Source: a bacterium (GTDB lineage: Bacteria > Planctomycetota > Planctomycetia > Isosphaerales > Isosphaeraceae). From it: DNA of 64,000 nucleotides. Where the stretch lies: the NCBI GenBank assembly GCA_016125085.1, contig WGMM01000043.1:27224-91223 (forward strand). The letters run 5' to 3'. The position numbers and the translations under genes are program-made. This document shows positions 23,501-32,599 of this stretch, piece by piece; within the stretch, counting starts at the first letter, position 1, and each line of letters starts with the position of its first letter. Below the pieces are notes generated by a model, which was given only the letters and a program-made list of their open reading frames with translations, was not told the DNA's origin and ran no database searches.

Positions 23501-26500
23501 TCCTGATCGGAATCAGCATTTCGTTGTTGATGCCCGGCCCGGAATACCACACTCGCACGTTGGCCTGGGGCTTGCCATCACGCAGGAAGACGCCCTGGAC
23601 GCGACCATAAGGCCCGAGCCGGATCGTCATTGGTTCGGCGGCTGTCATATGCCGGGCTTCTGGCGAGCGGAACACGCCCGACTCGTGCGTGACGATCCAG
23701 CCGATTTTGACGGCATCAGCCGGAATACGGAATTTGCCTTCAGTGTCGGTGCGGACGAGTTCGATTTTCGCCGGTGGGGATTCGAGGGAGCCGCGAGTCA
23801 TGCTCGTCAGCCGTCCGTTCTCGAATTGCGGCTCGTAACGGGGCCAGCTGCCGTCCTTCGGCGTGTAAAACGCAACAGCAGCACCTGCCGCCGGTGTGCC
23901 GTCGGGCTTGAGCACGCGGCCTTCGATCGATTTCGAATCGGCCGGATCGATCCGTTTCAGCGCGAAATTCAGCGACAGGTGCGGATCGTCGACTTTCATC
24001 AGGTCCGTAGTGATCGGCTCATAACCGGGTGCTTCGATCCGCAGGCGAAATTCATGGACGGAGCCATCCCGTGAATGAAACGGCGATGCGGGGAAACGAA
24101 ACCGGCCCTCGACATGGCGGCCATGAATGGAAAGGCTTCGCTCTCCATCCGCGAGACGTTCCCGATAAATGAGTTGGTAGTCTGCAACGGGCTGACCTGT
24201 AGCGGCGTCGGTCACGCGGCCTTCGACGACGCTCTGATTTTTGAGAACGACATCGAGATTCGAAGTTCGAACTGTGTCGATTTTGGCCTCGTAACCCAAA
24301 TAGCCGGTTTTCGAGAAAATCAGCGAGACAAAATCGGCCGGAAGGTCGGCGATTTCGAATCGGCCGTCGGCGTCGGTTCGCCGAATCGCATCCGGGGCCC
24401 TCAGCCAGCGTGGCAGTGTCGTGTCGTCGACTCGCACATCGGCCAAGGGCTTGCCTTCGGCGTCAGTCACTCGGCCGGTGACCGGTCGACCGGGTATGAG
24501 TTGAAATGTCGCCACGCGGTCCTGATCCTGCACGTCGATCGACTTGATGCACCAGCCCTGACCCGGCTTGTGCACGGCGATTTTCACCGGAGCCTGAACC
24601 GTGCCCAGGTTGCCGATGCGGAATTCGCCCTTCGCATCGGTCAATTGCGAGGCTTCTCCGAACTCGACGGGCCATTCGTCGCTGCGCACCTCGGCCCCGG
24701 CAACAGGCTTGCCGTCAAGGTCAATTACCCTGCCGGTAAGCGTCTGCCCCCGTTTCAGCTGAATTTGATGCGTGGCGGATTTGAGAGTTTCGAAAGGCGG
24801 TTCGACACGGCCGCGCGGGTCGGCCTCCGTTCCAGCCCAGTCGATGGCGAATTCGGGATGCAACGCCGCGACGTCAATCTGCGTGGCCTTCGGATCGACC
24901 TGAGACGTCTTCCAGCGACCGTCGGCACCGGTGCGGACGAGTTCGCAGCGATACGATCTTGTGCCGTTTTCATTCGGTTTCGCCTGAAACGTCACCAGCA
25001 CCCGGGCATCTTTCACAGGCTCTCCCTTGTCGTGCACCAGGCCGCCAATGGGCATCCCGGGAGTGAGCTTCGCGACGAAGGGAGAAACTGGCGGAAAGTC
25101 AGGATCCTCGATCGAAGATCGTCGAAGCCGTAACGGCACATGGATATCGCTCGAGATGCGAATCGAAATGAAATCGTCTTTTCCAGGTTCGAACGGAATC
25201 AGTGCCTTGCCGTTCGCGTCTGTGGTGATCTTGCCGTCCTTGCGGTCGGTCTGAAAATGGACCACGGCGCCGGCGACAGGGTGCCCTGTTTCTGCATCGA
25301 TCGCCTGAAATTCGAAGGGGCGCTTCGCATTCTGATCATTCGTCGAGGCTTCTGCAATCGATGCGGACGAAACTTCGGCGGCGACGAAACGGGGCGAAAT
25401 GGGCAGCAAAACGAAAGCCACCAGGAACGGTGAAGCACACCAGAGCCAGCGAGGGATTATGGGTTTCGAATTCTCTTGCTCCGTCATGTTTTCGATCCTC
25501 CTGCGAATGGCCGGGTAACGGGGATTAATGCCGAGTACGAGCGGGCTGTCAGGCGCGTGAACAGGCTGCCGATCGGCCCAGACGAGAATTTTCAAAAACG
25601 TTTCCGCACATTTCCGGGGCGGCAGGCCGGTGACATTTCCGGCAAAGTCGTCGCATGCCAGTTCACGAAAGTTCGCCGTGGCGCGCCGGGCCAGCCACAA
25701 GGCAGGATGGAAGAAACCGGCCAGGCCGACGGCCCTTTCGAAAGCGACAGACCAGAGATCGCGACGTTTCAGGTGGGCAAGTTCGTGGGCAATGGCCCAG
25801 CGCATTTCAGCTTCGTCGAAGTCGGTTTCGAAACCCGCGGGAATTAAAAGCTTCGGGCGAATCAGGCCGAAGACGGCAGGCGAGTGGACGGTGGTCGTCG
25901 TGACGACACGCGGGCAACGACGCAGGCCGATTTCTGACGCAACATCCATCACGATTGCCGATAGCCCGGGAGATGATCGCAGGCCGGTTCGTTTCAGGCG
26001 GAAATCCATGACCAAGCTGGCAATGAGGAATCGAACCGCAAGAATCGAGCAGATTCCGAACCAGGCGCCAAAGAGAATTACGGAAGGGCTGGGCCATTCG
26101 AACCCGGGACGGGAAATCGACTCGACCTGAAGCGCTTCGGAAGTCTCTGCAGGTTGGGAACCAGCGGTTTCGAAATGTTCGGATCCAGCAGGCAGAGTTG
26201 CGAATTCCGTAACGAGTTCGGAATCGACCGGCGGAATGGACGGTTCCGGAAGGGCGATCGGAGCGGAAATGATATGCTCGTCAGGTGGCGCGTCGGTTCG
26301 GGTGATTTCCGTGACCGGTGGAGAGATGAACGGCAGCGGAATTTCCATCGGCATTTCGAAGGCGAGCAGGCAGCACATGAAGATGGCCGCGAAGCGGGCC
26401 GGTACGAGAAGAAATAGCCCGTGGGCGAATGCGTGGCTGACATGTCGGCGCATCACAAGCCAGAACAAGCTGATGACGGCCAGAACGACGAGGGATTGCA

Positions 26501-26591
26501 ACGTGGCCCTGGCAAGAATTTCGAACCAGAAGCCGACGGCCGTTTCGAAGGCCGTCTTCGAAATCGGTATCGTAGCGGGCATGGCGAACAT
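20586..26591 (-). CDS. Giant BlaR1-like M56 metallopeptidase with tandem Ig-like/carboxypeptidase-regulatory repeats
   Basis: 2001 residues from ATG 26591, preceded by GGAGGG. Residues 1-405 are a BlaR1/MecR1 membrane protease: transmembrane segments near 26-46, 54-80, 170-200 and 375-400, with the zinc motif HELAHLKRRDLW near 268 and FFHPALWLARR. Instead of a penicillin-binding sensor, the remaining 1600 residues are a chain of carboxypeptidase-regulatory-like beta modules (GRVTDAEGKPLADVRVDD, TDADGRFEI and similar) exported from the membrane. Residues about 890-1400 and 1470-1990 are diverged duplicates. Family logic: a ligand on the outside activates the M56 domain, which cleaves BlaI. Encoded 17 bases after blaI and presumably cotranscribed. 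The signal sensed is unknown; no beta-lactamase-type transpeptidase fold is present. Confidence 0.9.
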   Translation of the reverse strand: MFAMPATIPISKTAFETAVGFWFEILARATLQSLVVLAVISLFWLVMRRHVSHAFAHGLFLLVPARFAAIFMCCLLAFEMPMEIPLPFISPPVTEITRTDAPPDEHIISAPIALPEPSIPPVDSELVTEFATLPAGSEHFETAGSQPAETSEALQVESISRPGFEWPSPSVILFGAWFGICSILAVRFLIASLVMDFRLKRTGLRSSPGLSAIVMDVASEIGLRRCPRVVTTTTVHSPAVFGLIRPKLLIPAGFETDFDEAEMRWAIAHELAHLKRRDLWSVAFERAVGLAGFFHPALWLARRATANFRELACDDFAGNVTGLPPRKCAETFLKILVWADRQPVHAPDSPLVLGINPRYPAIRRRIENMTEQENSKPIIPRWLWCASPFLVAFVLLPISPRFVAAEVSSASIAEASTNDQNAKRPFEFQAIDAETGHPVAGAVVHFQTDRKDGKITTDANGKALIPFEPGKDDFISIRISSDIHVPLRLRRSSIEDPDFPPVSPFVAKLTPGMPIGGLVHDKGEPVKDARVLVTFQAKPNENGTRSYRCELVRTGADGRWKTSQVDPKATQIDVAALHPEFAIDWAGTEADPRGRVEPPFETLKSATHQIQLKRGQTLTGRVIDLDGKPVAGAEVRSDEWPVEFGEASQLTDAKGEFRIGNLGTVQAPVKIAVHKPGQGWCIKSIDVQDQDRVATFQLIPGRPVTGRVTDAEGKPLADVRVDDTTLPRWLRAPDAIRRTDADGRFEIADLPADFVSLIFSKTGYLGYEAKIDTVRTSNLDVVLKNQSVVEGRVTDAATGQPVADYQLIYRERLADGERSLSIHGRHVEGRFRFPASPFHSRDGSVHEFRLRIEAPGYEPITTDLMKVDDPHLSLNFALKRIDPADSKSIEGRVLKPDGTPAAGAAVAFYTPKDGSWPRYEPQFENGRLTSMTRGSLESPPAKIELVRTDTEGKFRIPADAVKIGWIVTHESGVFRSPEARHMTAAEPMTIRLGPYGRVQGVFLRDGKPQANVRVWYSGPGINNEMLIPIRNNVLTDDRGRFEIERVIPGMMRLAFPHKDMKSLWQFLAEPFEVPAGASLNVDTSVTEFGHHQLVSDAAGKEVAKSGSGEFGKEFLVYGRATDAATGKPLTKTRALFITGQPGDDPTIWVQWVGPHDGTFTAYHAVSNRSVQETQKIDPYLIVFAPGYEPFVSPRPIPRGDGPVRMDVALKPAMLGEPKETRGQILRADGTAAKRADIAFSLKTPVSKAGQSSVRWQVLTQPGSGDIDGPSPVQADEEGRFRISSREAIDQLTVLDSTGCAVVTGDELAQTQGVIRLGPWARVEGKVEMKLPAEGDVRGQVNYRSLAWSPFMNPPAAGIRPDGTFAIENVLPGKHSLSLMIHKQIDHSSTSYSQLDPPVGPVSFETVAGQTTKLTIGAKPAEPEKPRDPKAASKPRATDSKPAITAEDSKPAAPPKPEFPAPSGKFITGKVLKPDGSPAAGADVGFFTTTDDRNDRYLPRLTRNGRIEAIEHRAIVRGQWKNSEREPIRTDAEGRFRLPVWAEKFGWCVTHDSGVLRSTKLVEMAEGETELKLEPWGRIEGTLLLDERPMAGARLVSQPNFDIGKNRFGNPMPTSIRTNHPGMFVIERAMPGPYRFAFPNPASANDQTQYSDHDLNVPAGGTLKFEVNQTMFGWEERLKDDSGKIVDRKTYGAMRPGFRVYGQVIDADTGVPVEPMSAWLLSGAKDDRLEIVADERPGSVFELDSIMTPKGPRQLSEIDPYLVVVAPGYEPYVSAERIKKGDSPVRHDVRLKKLPPEKTLTIEGQVLDPDGNPARVAFYRNRVPGETAKVGETTFDWKFDTQNPPFTDDQGRFRFKARNAAGKLVFSNQVGFTQMEAADFAKLPGGGVRLGPWGKVRLRVMRNGNPDGNFRFSWGHRESWKLSFVPSESWYPQEDGTFLLDRLPPMPVELCVMGKTEKGSKYVLKTVSVEAKSGETTDLDVVVSDEELKEAEAFLKARQAGN

Positions 26592-26608
26592 GGCGGAGCC
26601 CTCCGGGT

Positions 26609-27043
26609 TCAGGCGTTTTTCGGGTCTTTTTCGTCTTCCGGGCGGTCGGCCGTACGGCGGTCGATGAGGTCGCGCAGGCGTGCCAGTTCGTCGTCGGTGA
26701 GCCGGGTGCGTTCGAGCATGTGGGAAATCACCAGGCCCGAGGTGCCTTCCAGCAGGTTTTCGATCAGGCTGTCGGCGGCGGCCAGCAGCGATTTCACGGC
26801 AGATCCGGCCGGTTCGTAGAGATAGGCATTGCCCACCTGCCGTACGCTCAGGTGGCCTTTGTCGACCAGGCGTTTGAGGATGGACTTGGTCGTCGTCGGG
26901 GCCCAGCCTTCAGTGCGGGCCGTTTCGGTGTAGACATCACGCGCGGCACAGCCGCGATACCGATGCCGCCAGACGACCTTCATCACCTTCCACTCGGCAG
27001 GCGTAAGCAGAGTCTCATCACGCGAATTGCGGGAGTCGGTCAT
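26609..27043 (-). CDS. BlaI/MecI-type transcriptional repressor
   Basis: 144 residues from ATG 27043 with GAGGG seven bases upstream. The winged helix is clear: LTPAEWKVMKVVWRH, ARDVYTETARTEGWAPTTTKSILKRLVDKGHLS, and wing VRQVGNAYLYEPA. The C-terminal half (SLLAAADSLIENLLEGTSGLV...LERTRLTDDELARLRDLID) is the dimerisation region that BlaR-type proteases cut. It is the first gene of an operon with the M56 protein and carries its own operator in the promoter, so autorepression is very likely. The regulon outside this operon cannot be seen. Confidence 0.95.
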   Translation of the reverse strand: MTDSRNSRDETLLTPAEWKVMKVVWRHRYRGCAARDVYTETARTEGWAPTTTKSILKRLVDKGHLSVRQVGNAYLYEPAGSAVKSLLAAADSLIENLLEGTSGLVISHMLERTRLTDDELARLRDLIDRRTADRPEDEKDPKNA

Positions 27044-27077
27044 CAGTCAACCCTCAATGACGGTATCGAAATCTATT

Positions 27078-27093
27078 GACTACAAAAATAGTC
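27078..27093 (-). promoter_or_regulatory. BlaI-type operator
   Basis: Inverted repeat GACTA-N6-TAGTC, matching half-sites of known bla/mec operators. It covers the -10 box of the promoter at 27085-27113 and lies 34 bases upstream of the blaI start, so bound repressor would block RNA polymerase. Confidence 0.8.
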
Positions 27094-27113
27094 GTTCGTT
27101 TTTACTTTGTCAA
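27085..27113 (-). promoter_or_regulatory. Consensus promoter of the blaI-blaR operon
   Basis: On the minus strand TTGACA (27113-27108) is followed after exactly 17 bases by TATTTT (27090-27085). The first element is a perfect -35 hexamer; the second matches the -10 consensus at four of six positions. Transcription would begin near 27078, inside the operator. Confidence 0.8.
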
Positions 27114-27320
27114 CGTTCGCGGCGGAATTCGTCGCGAGGAATCCGATATTCGCACGATATCTATGGAATTGCAGGGAGTTATGTCTGGAGCAGATTCGGG
27201 CCGCAGTGGTTCGTCGGCGAATCGGCTTCGTCTTGGTCGGGCCTGGCCTGAGGCAAAAGTAGAAATCGCTGGCGACGTTCGATCAGGTGTTCGACGAATA
27301 GATCGGAAATTCTGCCCTGA

Positions 27321-28751
27321 TCAGCTTTTCGATTCGCTCTCCCGAGCTTTCGCTTTCGTGCTTTCCGGTTCGAGCAGGTTCTGGCCTTCTTCGGGAACGC
27401 GAGCGCGAAGGGTCTGTTCTTCGATGGAATCGGCGTCGCTGGAGAGTGATCCTTCGGACGGCGAGACGACAGGCTCAGGGGCAGGCACTGGTGATGGTTG
27501 GGCGAGAGGGAGGGAAGATTCGGCTGGTGTCGCGGGCCTCCCCGGTTCCGGGGCTTCGATTTCGCCCGCGAAGCGGATTCCCTTGTCGCGAAAGGCGCTG
27601 CGTGTCAGACGGATCACGGAGGATCGGACTTTCGGCCAGCTGTGTTCGATACAGTCGACCCAGAAATACGATCGCAAACGGATGCCGATTTCGTCGATGT
27701 CGTTGACGAGAACGAGAGGCTCCGGGTCTTCGAGCACAGCGGGGTGATCTCGCAGAACCCGCATGGCGACCTCCTGGGCATCGGAGATGCGCGTTCCGAA
27801 ATCCAGGGCGAGCGTGAAGTCCATACGCTGAAGGGGGTTGCTGGTGAAATTCCGGATGACGTTCTTGAAGACGATGGCGTTGGGAATCTGCAGGTGGTTG
27901 CCTTCGGTGGTCATCAGGATGGTCGTGCGTGCGGTGAGGCCCTGTACGTAACCGGAGCGATCGGCGACGGCGATGTAATCACCGATGCGGAAGGGCTTGT
28001 TGATGCTCAGATAAATGCTGGCGAGGAAATTTTCGGTGATTTCACGAAATGCGATACCGACGGCCAGACCCGCCACACCCGTGCTGCCCAGAACGGTGAC
28101 GGCAAGCCGCGACAGCCCGGAAACCTTGAGAACGAGGTAGATGCCGATGAAAAAGACCAGAAAACCGATTGAGCGCGAAGCGACGTCGCGAAGCAGTTCG
28201 CTGCTGATGGACTGCTCGAAGAATCGGGCACTGAGCTTGCGAGCGAGTCTTGCGGAAATCCATGCCGCTGGGATCATGAAGATCGAAAACAGCAAAAACG
28301 GCAGCCCCAGGACAACCGACCGGCCCATCTCTCGCAACTGTTCGACGATTCCCGACAGGTCGAATATCGGCGGCTGGTCCACCTGGATGCGATTGACGAC
28401 CGCCACGACATCCTGGGTGTTCATGGCAAGGTCGGAGGCCCACGACTTGTAGGCCTCAGTCCGGGTGAAACCCGTGATGAATACGACGCCCTCTTCGACG
28501 GCCACCAGCGGGGCACGGAACCAGGTGGTGGCTTCGAGAATGTCCGTCAGCCGGCGTTCGATCTCGTCGTCTCGAACCGTGGGCTTGACAGCGACTTTCT
28601 CGGCCGGTTTCGGTTCGGCTTCGCTGGGGACTTCGGCCGGTTTCGGATTTTCCGCGGGCGGAGTGGCCGAATCCTGGGCACCACAATACGCCGAACCTGC
28701 CTGGCTCAGCAGGCTGAAAAGACATGCGGTGACGAATACCGGATATTTCAT
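27321..28751 (-). CDS. MscS-family mechanosensitive channel with N-terminal BON-like domain
   Basis: 476 residues from ATG 28751. A signal peptide (VFVTACLFSLLSQAGSAYC) and a Pro/Glu linker lead to a BON-like domain near 60-125 (DDEIERRLTDILEATTWF, VVNRIQV). Two or three transmembrane helices follow (LGLPFLLFSIFMIPAAWI, SIGFLVFFIGIYLVLKV). The pore helix and MscS core are VLGSTGVAGLAVGIAFREITENFLASIYLSINKPFRIGDYI, then the beta domain with IPNAIVFKNVIRNFT. The last 90 residues are an acidic Pro/Ser-rich cytoplasmic tail. It should release solutes on osmotic downshift. No obvious partner gene. Confidence 0.93.
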   Translation of the reverse strand: MKYPVFVTACLFSLLSQAGSAYCGAQDSATPPAENPKPAEVPSEAEPKPAEKVAVKPTVRDDEIERRLTDILEATTWFRAPLVAVEEGVVFITGFTRTEAYKSWASDLAMNTQDVVAVVNRIQVDQPPIFDLSGIVEQLREMGRSVVLGLPFLLFSIFMIPAAWISARLARKLSARFFEQSISSELLRDVASRSIGFLVFFIGIYLVLKVSGLSRLAVTVLGSTGVAGLAVGIAFREITENFLASIYLSINKPFRIGDYIAVADRSGYVQGLTARTTILMTTEGNHLQIPNAIVFKNVIRNFTSNPLQRMDFTLALDFGTRISDAQEVAMRVLRDHPAVLEDPEPLVLVNDIDEIGIRLRSYFWVDCIEHSWPKVRSSVIRLTRSAFRDKGIRFAGEIEAPEPGRPATPAESSLPLAQPSPVPAPEPVVSPSEGSLSSDADSIEEQTLRARVPEEGQNLLEPESTKAKARESESKS

Positions 28752-28961
28752 CAGGTCAGGCGATCTCTCGTTCGAAGCTTCGGATGAGGGATTCGGAACG
28801 AACCGCCACAGCGAGAATTCGAATTCGCTTTGACGTGCCGTTTGGGGTCATCGGGCCGCGGTCGCCGAATCGGCAGAGATCGGGCAACATTGAAGCAATC
28901 GTGCGAGAGAAGGCGGAATGCCGGCTTTCGAAATCGAGGCCGGCGATTCCGCGCGATTCGA

Positions 28962-30761
28962 TCAGCGATTTTCGCGTGGATCGACCGCACCGGCGGCTTT
29001 GCCGGCGATGGCGTTCAGGTCGTCGATCACCAGCGTGTGGCCGTGGTCGGCGGTGACGATCATGGCCGATTCGTCCCAGTTCGAGTTTTTCTCGACCCAG
29101 TCGATGATGGCCTGAATGGCGGCCTCGCCGGAATAGAGGGCGCCGATGGCGTTGTCCAGGTTGTTGTCGTGCAGGGCGAAGTCGACATCGCCGGCCTCGA
29201 CGAACAGGGCGAAGGGGCGGCCTTTTTCGCGGGTGAGCACTTTCAGGGCGGCTCGGGTCATGTCCGAAAGGGTCGGGTTTTCGGTCAGGTCGGCCGGGGT
29301 GTAGGTCTGGGTGCCGCGAATGCCGGGCGAGGGTTTGTAGTCGCCGTCAGCCGTACGATAGGGGAGATTTCCGTACTGCGTGCCGAAGACGCCGAACAGG
29401 CGATGCCCGCCCGCGGCGGCTTTTTCGGCCGCTTCAGCGAGAATTTCGCTGCCTGGCTTGCCGGCGGTGCGTTCGACGACGACATATTTGCCGCCTTCGG
29501 CGATACTCACGGCTTTTTTGTCCGCGTTGGCAAGATAAGTCGTGCCGTCCGCCGAATTCACGCCCTGCTCTTTGACGTGTTCGAACCTTTTTTCTTCCTT
29601 GATCGCGCCGGCGCCAAGAACGACATCCAGCCCTGGCAGGTGTTCGGCCCCGGTGACTTCCTCGACGATATCGCGAAGGCCCAGCATCTCGCGGGCGATG
29701 TCCTGATAGTCGTCGCGATAGACGTTGCGGGCATAAGTCCCAGCAGGCGAGGCATGGTCAAATGGCACGCTGGTAGCCGTACCCAGTGCCCAGCCCTGTT
29801 TCTGCAGGTCGTGCCAAAGAGTCTTCACAGGCTTGCCGTCGGGGCCGACGTTCAGGCCGTTGTTGAATGACTTGATACCGTTGAAGGCCGATGCCGCCGA
29901 GGTGCTCGAATCGGTATAGGCATGCAGGGCCCGGCCCGTAGCGGCCATGGCGGATTTATCGGCAGCATTGCCCGATTGGCCTTTGAGGTAGGACATGGCG
30001 GCCGAACCGAATGGGCCGAACGACCACGGATTCGGGCCGGCGATCGCCGCGTCGTAACCGCCACGAAGCACATCGGGGGCGAATTCGATGGTCTGTTTGT
30101 CGACGTTCGTCGTTTTCGGCGAATTGTGGCTCGGGCTGGTCACATAATAACCGAATTGAGCCGTGCCGTTGGCCGGATAGTCCTGAAAGATCAGGCCGCT
30201 GCCTTTGCCGGTGGTGTAGATGGCGCCGGTTTTGGCGGCGGCGGCGGCCTGAGTGGTTTCGTAGTCGAGACCATCGAACCAGACGACGAAGAGATTCTTC
30301 ACGCCCCGGGCCACAGCGTCCTTCTGGATCCGGTAAAGGTCGGTCTGGTCGAAATATTCGGCCTCGGGGTTATGGGTGTTGGGGGCATCGTAGCCATAAA
30401 GGGCCTTGATCTTCGCCGGGTCGCGATAAAGCGAATTGGGACCGGCATAATCGGCCAGGCGGACTTTCTTTCCGAAAGCGTACACAGGGATGAGCCGGTT
30501 CGAGTGCGACGTATGATTGCTGTAAACGTCACCCCGACCTTGCGAACCGAAGTGCCAGGTGCGGCGTTTCTTCTCGGTTTTGGCCGCGATCGCTTCTTTT
30601 TGAAGATTGGCGATTGTGTCCATGCGATCGGCCGAATTGACCTGTCCCAGGCCAGCGAAAACGCCGAAAGCGACACCCAGAGCGACCATGCCTCGGGGCG
30701 CGAAGGCCTTCAAGGCCTGGCGCAATTCGGAACGTTGCGAATGGGACCGCTGCGATAGCAT
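28962..30761 (-). CDS. Alkaline phosphatase (PhoA fold), exported
   Basis: 599 residues from ATG 30761 (GGAG 11 bases upstream). N-terminal basic stretch then MVALGVAFGVFAGLGQV, a signal peptide. The nucleophile region reads HAYTDSSTSAASAFNG near residue 285, with Ser after Asp as in alkaline phosphatases. Metal ligands appear at NLFVVWFDGLDYETT (N-terminal Asp), FVEAGDVDFALHDNN and TADHGHT. It hydrolyses phosphate monoesters in the periplasm. An upstream Pho box was searched for and not found. A divergent MFS gene begins 470 bases away. Confidence 0.93.
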   Translation of the reverse strand: MLSQRSHSQRSELRQALKAFAPRGMVALGVAFGVFAGLGQVNSADRMDTIANLQKEAIAAKTEKKRRTWHFGSQGRGDVYSNHTSHSNRLIPVYAFGKKVRLADYAGPNSLYRDPAKIKALYGYDAPNTHNPEAEYFDQTDLYRIQKDAVARGVKNLFVVWFDGLDYETTQAAAAAKTGAIYTTGKGSGLIFQDYPANGTAQFGYYVTSPSHNSPKTTNVDKQTIEFAPDVLRGGYDAAIAGPNPWSFGPFGSAAMSYLKGQSGNAADKSAMAATGRALHAYTDSSTSAASAFNGIKSFNNGLNVGPDGKPVKTLWHDLQKQGWALGTATSVPFDHASPAGTYARNVYRDDYQDIAREMLGLRDIVEEVTGAEHLPGLDVVLGAGAIKEEKRFEHVKEQGVNSADGTTYLANADKKAVSIAEGGKYVVVERTAGKPGSEILAEAAEKAAAGGHRLFGVFGTQYGNLPYRTADGDYKPSPGIRGTQTYTPADLTENPTLSDMTRAALKVLTREKGRPFALFVEAGDVDFALHDNNLDNAIGALYSGEAAIQAIIDWVEKNSNWDESAMIVTADHGHTLVIDDLNAIAGKAAGAVDPRENR

Positions 30762-31231
30762 CACGAAACTCGCTCCAGACCTTCGAACTTGCGAAACGCC
30801 GGGCCGGTGTGCACGCACCGGGCCGATCAAGGCTTATCATTCTGCCCGGATCGAATGGCCGGATTCAACAGGAATCAGGGAAACGGCGACGCCTGGTCTC
30901 AGGCGTTCGAGGATCGACATCTTCATGAAGCTCGTCGCTCCGGCTCACCCAGGCGAACGATCGATCGTCAATTTCACGCCGGCAGGCCATTACCGGGCGA
31001 ACGGTTCAGGTCCGAAGAATCGGACCGACCCGCAGGATCCGGATCGCCACCGATGGCCAAGCTCGATCGACAGCCATTTTCGTTGCGGAGGAAGTGTGCA
31101 ATTGGTAATCTCATCCGAACCGGCTGCCCTTGCCGGCACCTGATCCTGGCGATCGGCCTCCGGCTGGCCGCCCGAATACCTCCTCCCGACGAAATCCGGC
31201 AAGCTTCCGCGACGGAAGGACAATCCCTGCG
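30762..31231. other. Divergent intergenic region, phosphatase / MFS
   Basis: 470 bases between two divergent starts. No supported gene. I could not find a convincing Pho-type tandem repeat or a clear -35/-10 pair on either strand. Confidence 0.4.
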
Positions 31232-32599
31232 ATGAACGTACAAGCGCACAGCTACGACGCGGCTCTTAACTCGGCACGGCGCAAGGCTTATCTGCACCTG
31301 ATCCCGCTGCTGTTCCTGTGCTACGTCGTCGCGTACATCGACCGGGTCAACGTCGGGTTCGCCAAGCTCCGCATGCAGGAAGACACCCGACTGATCGGCT
31401 TCGACGAAGGCGTGTTCGGCTTCGGCATGGGCATTTTCTTCTTCGGCTATCTGCTGCTGGAAATCCCCGGCACTCTGATCGTCGAACGGTGGTCGGCCCG
31501 GAAGTGGATCTGCCGCATCATGATCACCTGGGGCGTCATCGCGGCGCTCACGGCGTTCGTCACCAAGCCCTGGCAGTTCTACACGATGCGCTTCCTGCTT
31601 GGCCTGGGCGAGGCCGGCTTTTACCCGGGTGTCATCGTCTATCTGACTCACTGGTTCCCGAAGTCGGACCGGACCCGTGCCCTGGCCTGGTTCTTCATCG
31701 GCACACCGATCGCCCAGATGATCGGCCCGCCCATTTCCGAACGCTTGATGCGTATCGGCGTCAACGGCAATCCGGCGATCCTGGGCCTGTCGAGCTGGCA
31801 ATGGGTCTTCGTGTTCTGGGGTTTGCCGGCCATCATTCTGGGGATCGTGGTTCTCGTCTGGCTGACCGACCGTCCGCGCGACGCCAAATGGCTCTCGCTG
31901 GAAGAACGCGAGGCCCTGGAACTGGCCCTGGAACGTGAGCGACGCGAACAGCTGGACGCACATGGCCACATGACCGTTGCCCAGGCTCTTTCGAACCCGC
32001 GCGTGCTCGTGCTGGCGGCGGCTTACTTCTTCGTCGTCACGGGCAATTACGGGGTCGAGCTGTATATGGCTTCGATCCTGGAAAACTGGTACCACATCGA
32101 CATGAAGAAGGTCGCCTGGCTGATCGTCATTCCGCCCATCGGCTCGCTTATTGGCCAGATTTTCGTCGGTTGGAACTCGGACCGAACCGGCGAACGGCGC
32201 TATCACGCCGTCATTCCGATCGTCGCCGGGGCGATCGCCCTGTTCCTCACTCCGGCCAGCCAGGGCAACATGGCCCTGACGGTGCTGCTCTTCACCGTGG
32301 CCATGACCGGCCTGAAGGCTTATCTGCCTGCCTTCTGGGCCTTGCCGAACCAGTTCCTCACCGCCGCGGCGGCCGCAGCATCCATCGGCATGATCAATTC
32401 CTTCGGCAATCTCGGCGGATGGATCGGTCCCTGGGTGATCGGTGCCGTGAAGAAGTCCACGGGCAATTTCAATTACGGCCTCTGGTTCCTGGCCAGTTCG
32501 ATGATCATCTCGGCGATCATCATTCACCGCATCGGCGGCGCCGCTCAGGCGAAACCTCGCAAGGGCGAGTCTCACGGCGAAGTGGCCGTCGAGGGCTGA
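31232..32599 (+). CDS. MFS transporter, anion:cation symporter type
   Basis: 455 residues from ATG 31232 (AAGGA upstream). Twelve membrane segments in two sets of six, with IDRVNVGFAKLRM after helix 1 and the loop motif ERWSARKW after helix 2, features of the phthalate/tartrate-type ACS family. The cytosolic central loop is charged (LTDRPRDAKWLSLEEREALELALERERREQ). GWNSDRTGERRYH is the repeat of the signature in the second half. Likely proton-coupled uptake of an organic acid anion; substrate undetermined because the neighbours are not catabolic genes. Confidence 0.92.
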   Translation: MNVQAHSYDAALNSARRKAYLHLIPLLFLCYVVAYIDRVNVGFAKLRMQEDTRLIGFDEGVFGFGMGIFFFGYLLLEIPGTLIVERWSARKWICRIMITWGVIAALTAFVTKPWQFYTMRFLLGLGEAGFYPGVIVYLTHWFPKSDRTRALAWFFIGTPIAQMIGPPISERLMRIGVNGNPAILGLSSWQWVFVFWGLPAIILGIVVLVWLTDRPRDAKWLSLEEREALELALERERREQLDAHGHMTVAQALSNPRVLVLAAAYFFVVTGNYGVELYMASILENWYHIDMKKVAWLIVIPPIGSLIGQIFVGWNSDRTGERRYHAVIPIVAGAIALFLTPASQGNMALTVLLFTVAMTGLKAYLPAFWALPNQFLTAAAAAASIGMINSFGNLGGWIGPWVIGAVKKSTGNFNYGLWFLASSMIISAIIIHRIGGAAQAKPRKGESHGEVAVEG

